NCBI GenBank assembly: GCA_946886375.1
Contig: CAMPIL010000015.1
Location: forward strand, 1 to 19,560
Origin: an uncultured Phycisphaerales bacterium
GTDB taxonomy: Bacteria; Planctomycetota; Phycisphaerae; Phycisphaerales; SM1A02
Direction of reading: 5' to 3'
Length of the DNA stretch: 19,560 nucleotides
Made by a program: the position numbers and the translations under genes. The notes below the pieces were generated by a model. The model did no database searches, was not told the DNA's origin, and worked only from the letters and a program-made list of their open reading frames with translations. Below are positions 1 to 5,988 of the stretch, piece after piece (position 1 is the first letter of the stretch; each line of letters opens with the position of its first letter).

Positions 1-136
1 TTTCATGGCTCATCAGAAGCTTATCGGTCCCTGCGGGAACTGATGACGAGTGAGATGGAGGACGCCCCCCCCCCAACATTCCGGGGGACGGCCCACGCTT
101 CCGGGGGCGATCAGGACGTGGAATGGGCCAACAGCC

Positions 137-172
137 CGTCATGCCCGCGCCCCCGGGGGGCGGGGATCCCGC
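137..172. repeat. GC-rich imperfect palindrome, degenerate REP/dRS3-like
   Basis: The sequence reads GTCATGCCCGCG, then a C-run/G-run hairpin, then GCGGGGATCCCGCG. Its opening resembles the reverse complement of the repeat at 214-236 (GTCATtCCCGCG). The two may form a head-to-head pair as in BIME-type REP elements. Confidence 0.4.
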
Positions 173-213
173 GAAGTCCCTGTGCTTCAATCACGCACTT
201 GCACGCCCACTGG

Positions 214-233
214 ATTCCCGCCTGCGCGGGAAT
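214..233. repeat. dRS3-like 20-bp inverted repeat
   Basis: The palindrome is ATTCCCGCCTGCGCGGGAAT, with 8-bp arms and a 4-base loop. It fits the pattern ATTCCC-N8-GGGAAT described for the Neisseria dRS3 repeat. The wider context (CTGGATTCCCG...CGGGAATGAC) matches the widespread REP-like repeat seen in many bacterial genomes. Its spread in this genome cannot be judged from one window. Confidence 0.65.
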
Positions 234-388
234 GACAAACAGCCCTCACCCACCTGCGGGAACTGGTGTTGAACGAATTGGCTGATCCCGATGGCCCGTG
301 CTTCGACCGGTATGGGCTGCGGATCGACAAATAGGTGGCTGTCCTGCGAGGCCCGCGAGCCCGGGCTTACGAACTGACCAAAGTGGCG

Positions 389-1159
389 TCATACGGCACC
401 GTCTAATGCTGGCCCCGTATCAGCCCTGTGGGCATCTGCAATTTGTATCCGGCCGCGGCCCCCGACTATTCCCATGAGAAAAGACTTCTTGGATTGAAAA
501 ACCGCGCGGTCGCATAGGTCGTACGGCAGGCTGAAATACCTGGCCATCCACGAAACCATTTCCAAGAGAGGAATGCGTCCACCGCCCGATCCGTCGAAAA
601 TCCTTTTGCCGTGCATCTCCAATTCAATCTTGTGATGAACAATTGCGTTGCGCTCCTTCACCAAGAAGCTCAGTGTTTCAAAAAGTCCAGTGTTCTTTGG
701 AAAATCGTATTCGTAACAGAACTTTCTTGGACCTTCGCGCCACTTTTTGGTCAAGCTCCATCTCTCCAATGTTCGAAAGTTCTCGTGGATTCCTTGTTCA
801 GCGAGTCCGATCGCTAACATGGCGTTGATTGACGCCTCGCAAAGCGTGTGAGAAAGTAGAGTTACTTGGATGTACTGTCTCTTGATTCTATCGCTGAATC
901 GACGGGCAAGTTGCCACCACTCACTTGCGTGTATTTCAAAGACCTTGTTGACGTACGCAATCGTAGATTCCAACGTATGGGTCGGATTCAAATCAGAGAT
1001 GCGCTTGATCTCCTGCTCCTTCTCCTGGTCGAAATCTGATAATGAGCGCGGCACGAAGGCTGCGATTTCTAGTGCGAGCTCTGTGAAAGGCTCGTAAAGG
1101 TCCTGCAACACTTCCTCGATGACCCCATGCTCAGCGGAGTAACTGTATTGCATAGGCAT
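389..1159 (-). CDS. HEPN-like protein, putative Rx4H RNase fold
   Basis: The 256-residue protein is predicted soluble and mostly helical, with no signal peptide. The clearest motif is ERNAIVHHK at about residues 169-177. It gives R170-x4-H175 with an Asn after the Arg, the pattern of the HEPN superfamily (RNases of toxin-antitoxin, abortive-infection and CRISPR effector systems, and also non-catalytic domains). The earlier helix with LCEASINAML (107-116) would suit the first HEPN helices. No nucleotidyltransferase (MNT) partner is adjacent; the neighbour 28 bases upstream is an exported-type protein. Two sampled 60-base stretches (661-720 and 841-900) are about 38-40% GC, well below the rest of the window, suggesting transfer. 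The C-terminal 20 or so residues look non-native. ATG at 1159 is chosen, but ATG at 1153 is equally possible because the RBS is weak. Function is inferred from one motif only. Confidence 0.6.
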   Translation of the reverse strand: MPMQYSYSAEHGVIEEVLQDLYEPFTELALEIAAFVPRSLSDFDQEKEQEIKRISDLNPTHTLESTIAYVNKVFEIHASEWWQLARRFSDRIKRQYIQVTLLSHTLCEASINAMLAIGLAEQGIHENFRTLERWSLTKKWREGPRKFCYEYDFPKNTGLFETLSFLVKERNAIVHHKIELEMHGKRIFDGSGGGRIPLLEMVSWMARYFSLPYDLCDRAVFQSKKSFLMGIVGGRGRIQIADAHRADTGPALDGAV

Positions 1160-1187
1160 CTGGGCTCGCTAGGCATGACTCAGTTGT

Positions 1188-1799
1188 TTAATTGCTAGGT
1201 GTGTTGGAAGCATCGCGAATCACATCGCGTATTTCCCTGCCTGACACCCATTCGTTCCATCCGAGCCGCCCCTGATCTATCTTGAGCCCAAGCCAGCCGA
1301 CTCGAGACATTTGTGTCCAATCTTGAAGCCCTTCACGGACCTCGCCTCCTTTGGCGCGAAAAGTTGGTGGCCACGAATACTGATTGAATTGGGCAGTCAA
1401 GTACTGCCCTCCTTGTTCCACTTGCATCAATTCTCTAGCCACATGGTTAAACCATGTCAGCCTCGCACTGCCAGGCGGGCGGCTCGCATTAGGCGAGTAG
1501 ATGCCCGATGTACCAGGAGCAGCCCCAAAAGTAAGCTCAATGGCGGAATTCTCAAAGGGGCTGTGAATTGCCGCACGGTATCCGCGCCACTCCAGCAATG
1601 GTCTGCCATTTACGTCTAGTGCAGACAGGTTGCTAGGGTCGATGACAAAGCGCTCTCGACCCTCGTTATCCACGACCACAATGCGTGTGGCACGAATCTC
1701 GGCGGGACTCGTCTGATTCGTTGGGCCGGCACGCAGAATCGCTCCCGTTGCCAACATACCGACCGCGAGTATTGAGCACCCGATCCAATCAAGTCTCAT
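1188..1799 (-). CDS. Hypothetical membrane-anchored or exported protein
   Basis: This 203-residue protein starts at ATG 1799, where AAAGGAG (1807-1813) sits 7 bases upstream; an in-frame start at 1931 lacks such a site. Residues 5-24 form a hydrophobic segment (WIGCSILAVGMLATGAILRA) that is a signal peptide or N-terminal anchor, so the body should be outside the cytoplasm. Residues 36-75 show a beta-type pattern, RIVVVDNEGRERFVIDP followed by LDVNGRPLLEWRG, resembling short 'VVDxxGxxR' beta units of uncharacterised secreted proteins. The rest is rich in aromatic and polar residues. No catalytic motif is seen. It is upstream of the HEPN-like gene on the same strand, with 28 bases between, so co-transcription is likely. 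No family name can be given with confidence. Confidence 0.6.
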   Translation of the reverse strand: MRLDWIGCSILAVGMLATGAILRAGPTNQTSPAEIRATRIVVVDNEGRERFVIDPSNLSALDVNGRPLLEWRGYRAAIHSPFENSAIELTFGAAPGTSGIYSPNASRPPGSARLTWFNHVARELMQVEQGGQYLTAQFNQYSWPPTFRAKGGEVREGLQDWTQMSRVGWLGLKIDQGRLGWNEWVSGREIRDVIRDASNTPSN

Positions 1800-1888
1800 G
1801 GCACCGCTCCTTTGAAAGTCGCTAGGGCGCAGGCGGGTTTCGCAAGGGCACCCTCCATGATACATGCTCGCCCTCTCCATTCGCAACG

Positions 1889-1914
1889 CGGGCAATGGAA
1901 ACGGGCAATGGAAA
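1889..1914. repeat. 13-bp tandem duplication
   Basis: CGGGCAATGGAAA occurs twice back to back (1889-1901 and 1902-1914). It lies upstream of the minus-strand gene starting at 1799 and is probably a local slippage product. Confidence 0.8.
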
Positions 1915-1949
1915 AAAGGCATCGAAGGCATCAGGGCTTCAAAGCACTC

Positions 1950-2114
1950 CTAGCCGCCTCCGGCCGCGCGTCCAGGCTGCGGCGGTGGCGGCCACGAGTC
2001 GACCAGTTCCGCCATGCGCTTGCGTGTTGCTTCGTCCGGCTGGCGGCCGATGCCGCCGCTGATGTTGTCGAGCATGTGCTTGGGGTTGCTCGTCCCCGTA
2101 CGGGCGACAGTGCT
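1950..2114 (-). pseudogene. Aldo/keto reductase C-terminal remnant
   Basis: On the minus strand, the frame ending at TAG 1950-1952 reads VARTGTSNPKHMLDNISGG, then GRQPDEATRKRMAELVDSW and a Pro-rich tail. The order Gly-Thr-Ser-Asn-Pro-Lys-His-Met, Asp-Asn, Gly-x-Gly-Arg-x-Pro-Asp-Glu, Arg-Lys-Arg-Met is that of the last cofactor-binding loop and terminal helix of aldo/keto reductases. An in-frame TGA at 2115-2117 closes the frame, and no start or upstream barrel sequence is found. About 50 of roughly 300 residues remain, so this is a broken gene end. The fragment is too short to name a subfamily. Confidence 0.55.
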
Positions 2115-2197
2115 TCAACCAGTCGCACAAAATCGCAGCCGTTGATGTCAGCGCAGGACCCAGAGAAAGTTCAACTGGAGTCCTATCGCCTCGACTC

Positions 2198-2229
2198 GCA
2201 AAGAGCCCTGTCTAGGCAGGGCTCTTCGC
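2198..2229. terminator. Strong hairpin, possible terminator
   Basis: The perfect 10-bp stem AAGAGCCCTG/CAGGGCTCTT (2201-2210 and 2217-2226) has a 6-base loop, and GC/GC pairs outside one mismatch extend it. Neither side has a long T-run, so rho-independent activity is uncertain. Its place just upstream of the arsR promoter would insulate the operon. Confidence 0.45.
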
Positions 2230-2294
2230 ACGGGGGTTTCTGAGGGTTTGCACTTTTCCGCGTTCTCAGGACATTCAACCCGTCAACGCGGTTC

Positions 2295-2323
2295 TTGACA
2301 ACGCATCAGGACGAATTTATACT
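2295..2323 (+). promoter_or_regulatory. Near-consensus sigma-70 promoter of arsR
   Basis: TTGACA (2295-2300) and TATACT (2318-2323) are separated by exactly 17 bases. The expected transcription start, about 7 bases past the -10, falls on or next to the GTG start codon of arsR at 2330. Confidence 0.8.
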
Positions 2324-2341
2324 TGCATTGTGACGCAAGTA
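2320..2341. promoter_or_regulatory. Candidate ArsR operator (7-bp inverted repeat)
   Basis: TACTTGC (2320-2326) and GCAAGTA (2335-2341) are perfect inverted repeats around an 8-base spacer. The site overlaps the -10 element, the predicted start site and the first arsR codons, so a bound ArsR dimer would block transcription. The role is inferred from position and symmetry. Confidence 0.55.
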
Positions 2342-2707
2342 ACCAAACATCGCCCGACAACGCCAAAGCAAGCCGGCAAACGAGAAGGTCCGCTTGACAA
2401 GGCGCTTGACGCCAACCTGTTCAAGGCCCTGAGCGATCCAACCCGCCTCAAGCTGCTGGCTTGCCTGGCCAAATGCGGCCGAATGTGCTCCGTCACCGAG
2501 GTTGCGGAGTGCTGTTCCGTGGATTTCTCCGTCGTGTCTCGCCATCTGTCAATGATGGCTGATGCCGGCGTGCTCGATTCACGCAAGGACGGCCGCACCA
2601 CGTTCTACCAGGTTCGATATGAGCATTTGGAACGCGTGTTCCGCTCGCTTGCGGATGCGATCGCCAACTGCTGCCCTGATGGATCGTCTTGCCAAAGTAA
2701 GTGCTGA
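2330..2707 (+). CDS. arsR: ArsR-family arsenite-responsive repressor
   Basis: The 125-residue winged-helix repressor has the family core: LFKALSDPTRLKLL (30-43), a recognition helix with VDFSVVSRHLSMMADAGV (64-81) and a wing (DGRTTFYQV, 87-95). The C-terminal cysteines NCCPDGSSCQSKC give C114, C115 and C121, the same C-C-x5-C spacing as the As(III) site of the Acidithiobacillus ferrooxidans type of ArsR (C95, C96, C102). More cysteines (45, 49, 53, 61, 62) lie near the DNA-binding helices. Arsenite binding should release the operator and induce arsM and arsC downstream. The GTG start at 2330 has no RBS but coincides with the predicted transcription start, so leaderless translation is likely. 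arsM starts 20 bases after the stop. Confidence 0.92.
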   Translation: MTQVTKHRPTTPKQAGKREGPLDKALDANLFKALSDPTRLKLLACLAKCGRMCSVTEVAECCSVDFSVVSRHLSMMADAGVLDSRKDGRTTFYQVRYEHLERVFRSLADAIANCCPDGSSCQSKC

Positions 2708-2713
2708 CTGCCC

Positions 2714-2720
2714 AGAAGGA
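2714..2720 (+). promoter_or_regulatory. arsM ribosome binding site
   Basis: AGAAGGA lies 7 bases before ATG 2728. It fixes the arsM start there instead of at the in-frame GTG at 2701, which overlaps the end of arsR. Confidence 0.7.
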
Positions 2721-2727
2721 AAAAACC

Positions 2728-3615
2728 ATGACCACTGCCAATACTGTCAGAGATCAAGTCAGAGAAGGTTACGGCCGCATTGCGCGCGACAATGCTTCCA
2801 GCAGCGGATGTTGCGGAACTTCATCAAATGGCGGCGGATGTTGCGGGCCCGTCTCCCTCGAACCGCATCAACTCGCCGCCGCCATCGGCTATTCATCCGA
2901 AGACCTCGCGCTCACGCCCGATGGCGCGAACATGGGCCTTTCCTGCGGCAACCCGACCGCCATCGCGTCCCTCAAATCCGGCGAAGTTGTCCTCGATCTC
3001 GGCTCAGGCGGCGGATTCGACTGCTTCATCGCAGGTCCCAAAGTCGGCGCAACCGGCAGAGTCATTGGCGTGGACATGACCGCCGACATGCTCAGCAAAG
3101 CTCGACGCAACATCGATGAATACCGCAAGCAGTCCGGCTTGAACAATGTTGAATTCCGCATGGGAGAGATCGAGCATCTTCCCGTGGCCGATGCCAGCGT
3201 CGATGTTGTGATCTCCAACTGCGTGCTGAATCTCTCGCCCGACAAGCCGCAGGTGTGGAAGGAAATCGTGCGCGTCCTCAAACCCGGTGGGCGCGTTGCC
3301 GTGTCCGATCTCGCGCTGGTTCGCCCCTTGCCCGATGCGGTTCTTCGCAGCGTCGAAGCCCTCATCGGGTGCGTGGCCGGTGCGGTGCTCGTGGAAGAAA
3401 CGCGCGCGATGGCGACGAGCGCGGGACTGGTCGACATCGTCCTCACGCCCAAGGGCCAGTACATCGATTCGCTCACCGATGCGCAGGACCCGCTCTATCG
3501 CAGCATCATCGCCAGCCTGCCCGCGGGATCAAAAGTCAGCGACTACATCACCAGCCTCGACATCGCTGCGCGGAAGACGGGCGCGGGATGCTGCGGCCCA
3601 GACTGTTGCACCTGA
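2728..3615 (+). CDS. arsM: Arsenite S-adenosylmethionine methyltransferase ArsM
   Basis: This 295-residue cytosolic enzyme transfers methyl groups from S-adenosylmethionine to arsenite, giving methylated and finally volatile arsenicals. The SAM-binding motif I is VVLDLGSGGGFDCF (87-100), with VIGVDMTADML (112-122) as motif II. The three cysteines that hold As(III) are present: C73 in GLSCGNP, C165 in SNCVLNL and C215 in GCVAGA. The C165-C215 spacing of 50 equals that of the Cyanidioschyzon ArsM pair C174/C224. Cysteine pairs at the N-terminus (GCCG, 27-30; GCCGP, 37-41) and the tail (GCCGPDCC, 287-294) are common in bacterial ArsM and may pass arsenite or glutathione-bound arsenic to the active site. 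It lies between arsR (20-base gap) and arsC (24-base gap), so it should be arsenite-induced. Confidence 0.93.
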   Translation: MTTANTVRDQVREGYGRIARDNASSSGCCGTSSNGGGCCGPVSLEPHQLAAAIGYSSEDLALTPDGANMGLSCGNPTAIASLKSGEVVLDLGSGGGFDCFIAGPKVGATGRVIGVDMTADMLSKARRNIDEYRKQSGLNNVEFRMGEIEHLPVADASVDVVISNCVLNLSPDKPQVWKEIVRVLKPGGRVAVSDLALVRPLPDAVLRSVEALIGCVAGAVLVEETRAMATSAGLVDIVLTPKGQYIDSLTDAQDPLYRSIIASLPAGSKVSDYITSLDIAARKTGAGCCGPDCCT

Positions 3616-3639
3616 ACTGTTCGCTCGGAGGATCGAATC

Positions 3640-4092
3640 ATGGGACTCAACAACGGCGTTCTCTTTGTCTGCACACACAACTCCGCTCGAAGCCAGATGG
3701 CTGAGGGCTGGCTTCGGCATCTCGCTGGCGATCGATACGAAGTCGCGAGCGCGGGTGTCGAGCCCGGCACGCTGAACCCGCTCGCGGTCGAAGCGATGGC
3801 CGAGGTTGGCATCGACATTTCCGATCAGAAGGCCAAGGGCATCACCGCTCTGCTCGGCAAGTGGCCCGTCTACTCTCTGATCATCGTCTGCGACAAAGCC
3901 GCCGAGACCTGTCCGCGAATTTGGCCCGGTGCAAGAGAACGCCTTCACTGGTTCTTCGACGATCCGGCTGCGAAGGACGGGACGCGCGAAGAAAAAATGA
4001 AAGTCTTCCGCCACGTTCGCGATGAGATCGGCCGCAAGATTCGATCATGGATCGAAGAACGGACGCCGGTTCATGCACAAATCCCTCACTGA
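3640..4092 (+). CDS. arsC: Arsenate reductase, LMW-phosphatase type
   Basis: The 150-residue protein has the low-molecular-weight tyrosine phosphatase fold used by thioredoxin- or mycothiol-coupled arsenate reductases. The CX5R P-loop CTHNSARS starts at C11 with R17. The second and third redox cysteines are C84 and C91 (VCDKAAETCP), seven apart like C82/C89 of the S. aureus pI258 enzyme. The catalytic Asp lies in FFDDPA (D108 before Pro). It reduces As(V) to As(III), feeding ArsM. The three-cysteine set favours thioredoxin coupling over the glutaredoxin-type ArsC, which has another fold. GGAGG (3627-3631) is 8 bases before the ATG. It is the last gene of the operon; no acr3 or arsB pump follows. 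Confidence 0.92.
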   Translation: MGLNNGVLFVCTHNSARSQMAEGWLRHLAGDRYEVASAGVEPGTLNPLAVEAMAEVGIDISDQKAKGITALLGKWPVYSLIIVCDKAAETCPRIWPGARERLHWFFDDPAAKDGTREEKMKVFRHVRDEIGRKIRSWIEERTPVHAQIPH

Positions 4093-4443
4093 CCTACCTC
4101 CAGTCACCCTGACTGTGCTGAAGGTTGACTCGCTCTCGCAGCAGATCGCGGTGACCTTTCATTTTATGAGCGCATTTCATTAACTGCAATTGCGCTCAAG
4201 TGGCGCAAATTCGCGATCGCGGTTGAGCGAGATGCGATTGCTCGACGAGGCTCGGCTGCGATTTGAGCGGATGCTCAGCTCGTCCGCGCACGGCCGTTGA
4301 GCTCGGACTGTTAATCGAACTCAAGATGGCTGAGCCGCGCGCAAAACTCACCAATCTCCTAATGCATGTTGCAGGATTTTGCACCTATAGCTAACTCCGG
4401 ACACGGCAACATTTACCGCAGCGTTCGCTGCAAAGGTGCGTTC
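4093..4443. other. Intergenic region between arsC and the TPR-like gene
   Basis: No gene is seen in these 351 bases. There are three modest inverted repeats: CAGTCA-CCC-TGACTG (4101-4115), just after arsC and without a T-run; TGAGCGCA/TGCGCTCA (4167-4174 and 4191-4198); and TTGAGCTCG/CGAACTCAA (4297-4305 and 4316-4324, one mismatch). The promoter of the next gene should lie here, but no clear -35/-10 pair is recognised. Confidence 0.5.
4101..4115 (+). terminator. Weak hairpin after arsC
   Basis: A 6-bp stem CAGTCA/TGACTG with a CCC loop begins 9 bases after the arsC stop. It has no T-tract, so termination is uncertain. Confidence 0.25.
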
Positions 4444-5796
4444 ATGAAAAACCGCTTCAACATGATCCTGCTTGCGGCGCCGCTTGGCATGCTCGTGGCT
4501 GGCATGCCTGTGACGGCCCGAACAGTCCAACAATCCGATCAATCTGTTGAGCCATCGACGCCTGCGCCGGCTTTGCGTGACGATCAGTCGACTCAGTCGT
4601 CTGGCCTTCATCCATTCGCACAGTCCATCATGAACGCCACGGATCCCTCAGCTGCGGTCGAGGCCTATGCCGAAGCGTGCCGCATGTGTCCAGACGCGAC
4701 GCCGGTGCAGACAGCCTACGTTCAAAGAATGACTGAATTTGGCCTGCCGGAGATGGCCGAGTCGCAGGCCCGCATGTTGGTGTCGCGTGACAGCAATGAC
4801 GGCTTGGCATGGGGCGTCGTGGCATACATGGACGCTCGTCGCGGCCAGTCGCCTGCGGCCCTGGCCGAAATCGTGCAAGCCGTGAAACTGGCGCCTGATG
4901 ATGAATTTATCCAGCGCACTGCCGGCCAATTGACGGCCTGGTACGACTCGCAAGCCGACCAAGCGCAAGTGCCGGATTCGTTGAAGAGTGCTGTTGCCTC
5001 ACTCAAGTCGAGCCTTGGAAATGACAGCGCATTCACAGACGCGTACCAAGAAGCCTTGGAGAGCTTCCGATCAGCGCCGGCCGGTTCAATCTCAGAAGCA
5101 CCGGACCAATCGGGATATCCAACAACGTCCGATACGTACGTTGAACCAACGTCAGGCGATGATCTGTCTTCGTCTCCATACGTGAACGCCTACGTGAACA
5201 CGAATGTGATCTACACGGACCCGTACGACTTCGGGCCATCGCCAATCGTTGTGAGCCCCTGGTGGCCGAGCGTGTTCTTTGTTGATCCCGATGTCTTCTT
5301 CTTTCGGCTTGGATTCTCTGGTCGTCACTTCCACGACGATGATTTCCGATTCCACCATTTTGATCATGACCGTGGCCGGTTCGATCATGACTTTGATCTA
5401 CAACGAATCACCGGACGAGTTGATCACTTTGGCCGCAGTGATTTCAGGTCCCGCCGCTTTGATGGTGATTTTGGCCGGTTCGATCGACAAGGAACCATCG
5501 GCCGACGAGGAGCCACCGGGCAATTCGATCGCACGCGCGGTCCGCAGATCAGCCCTCGCACTTCGGTGCCGCAGCGCAGGCAGCCGTCGATGCGGAGCTT
5601 TGGGGCAATGAACTCGTTTCACACAGTCGCGCCGCCTCGCGCAGCGATGCCGCAAAGCAGGAACTTCGCGGCGCCGAGGCACGCCGTTGCCCCGGTAGCC
5701 CGGCCAGCGGCCCGGCCGGCAGCTCCGATCCACGCCCCGTCGGCCCGACCGAGTATGCCTCGGGGAGGAGGAGGCGGCCGAGGCGGCCATCGCTAA
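4444..5796 (+). CDS. Exported TPR-like protein with His/Asp/Phe-rich region
   Basis: This 450-residue protein starts at ATG 4444, preceded by AAGGTG and followed by a clear Sec signal (MKNRFNMILLAAPLGMLVAG, cleavage near VTA-RT at 25). Residues 68-165 form paired helices like degenerate TPR repeats (for example AESQARMLVSRD, LAEIVQAVKLAPDDE). A Ser/Thr/Pro-rich linker follows. Residues 270-350 are unusual: WWPSVFFVDPDVFFF, then dense His, Asp, Phe and Arg (RHFHDDDF, FHHFDHDRGRFDHD). The tail (400-450) is Pro/Ala/Arg-rich and ends in a glycine run. Such envelope proteins occur in planctomycetes, but the function is not known. The His/Asp cluster could bind metals; the Arg/Pro tail could bind peptidoglycan or polyanions. 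It follows arsC by 351 bases and is probably transcribed separately. Confidence 0.75.
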   Translation: MKNRFNMILLAAPLGMLVAGMPVTARTVQQSDQSVEPSTPAPALRDDQSTQSSGLHPFAQSIMNATDPSAAVEAYAEACRMCPDATPVQTAYVQRMTEFGLPEMAESQARMLVSRDSNDGLAWGVVAYMDARRGQSPAALAEIVQAVKLAPDDEFIQRTAGQLTAWYDSQADQAQVPDSLKSAVASLKSSLGNDSAFTDAYQEALESFRSAPAGSISEAPDQSGYPTTSDTYVEPTSGDDLSSSPYVNAYVNTNVIYTDPYDFGPSPIVVSPWWPSVFFVDPDVFFFRLGFSGRHFHDDDFRFHHFDHDRGRFDHDFDLQRITGRVDHFGRSDFRSRRFDGDFGRFDRQGTIGRRGATGQFDRTRGPQISPRTSVPQRRQPSMRSFGAMNSFHTVAPPRAAMPQSRNFAAPRHAVAPVARPAARPAAPIHAPSARPSMPRGGGGGRGGHR

Positions 5797-5988
5797 AGGA
5801 TCAAGGACCGAACTTCCGCAGGGACGTTGGGATGCGGCGATCATCGGGATGGGGACGTTGGCGGCGGATGGCGCTTTTGCGGGTTCGACCGCCGACTCCT
5901 TGTCAGTGAACTTGCTGCGCAAGCGAGTTCATCCGAGTTCATGAGGGCCAACGGAGGTCGAGCGCAAAGCAAGCGCAGCGTCCATTCA

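Larger units (their letters stand above)
43..265. mobile_element. Small inserted repeat element (REP/MITE-like)
   Basis: This segment is bounded by a 13-bp direct repeat (30-42 and 253-265). It is rich in G/C palindromes and encodes nothing credible. Only a short GTGAG similarity is visible between its ends, so there are no clear terminal inverted repeats. Direct repeats of this kind suggest target duplication, but a single copy cannot prove mobility. Confidence 0.3.
1..334 (+). pseudogene. Possible 3' end of a gene, split by an insertion
   Basis: The 13-base word CCTGCGGGAACTG occurs at 30-42 and again at 253-265. If one copy and the DNA between the copies (43-265, 223 bases) are removed, the left reading frame (ending SLREL) joins without a break to the right one (VLNELADPDGPC, ending at TAG 332-334). 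The 223-base insert shifts the frame. This fits a gene tail interrupted by a small element that duplicated its target. The protein family is not recognised and the upstream part lies outside the window. It could also be a chance match or two related coding repeats. Confidence 0.3.
1..388. other. Left-edge region with no intact gene
   Basis: No complete gene is convincing here. The first 42 bases read in frame 1 as a plausible coding tail (FHGSSEAYRSLREL). A second plausible tail runs from 254 in frame 2, begins LRELVLNELADP and stops at TAG 332-334. Between them is GC-rich sequence with a 10-C tract (65-74), two copies of TTCCGGGGG (79-87 and 99-107) and palindromes at about 137-172 and 214-233. 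Bases 335-388 contain nothing I recognise. Confidence 0.5.
1800..2329. other. Gene-poor stretch before the arsenic operon
   Basis: These 530 bases hold no intact gene. They contain the RBS of the minus-strand gene ending at 1188, a 13-bp tandem duplication (1889-1914), a decayed aldo/keto reductase tail (1950-2114), a 10-bp-stem hairpin (2201-2226) and the arsR promoter (2295-2323). The plus-strand open frame across 1812-2243 has no family signal and opposes the reductase remnant, so it is treated as chance. Confidence 0.6.

Noticed and set aside
137..233. Possible CRISPR repeat units
   Set aside because: Only two dissimilar palindromes are present, in opposite orientation and without regular spacers. 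They fit REP/dRS3-like repeats instead.
43..285. 80-residue plus-strand open frame
   Set aside because: It runs through a C10 tract and REP-like palindromes, giving the typical HWIPACAGMT-type translation of a repeat. There is no RBS or family signal.
2150..2200. Possible tRNA 3' end (AGTTCAACT and CGCCTCGACTC next to a hairpin)
   Set aside because: The loop looks like a T-loop, but the flanking bases do not pair as a T-stem and no acceptor or anticodon arm is found upstream.
1812..2243. 143-residue plus-strand open frame
   Set aside because: It overlaps the minus-strand gene upstream region and the reductase remnant and has no recognisable motif. It is Arg/Ala-rich as expected for a shadow frame.
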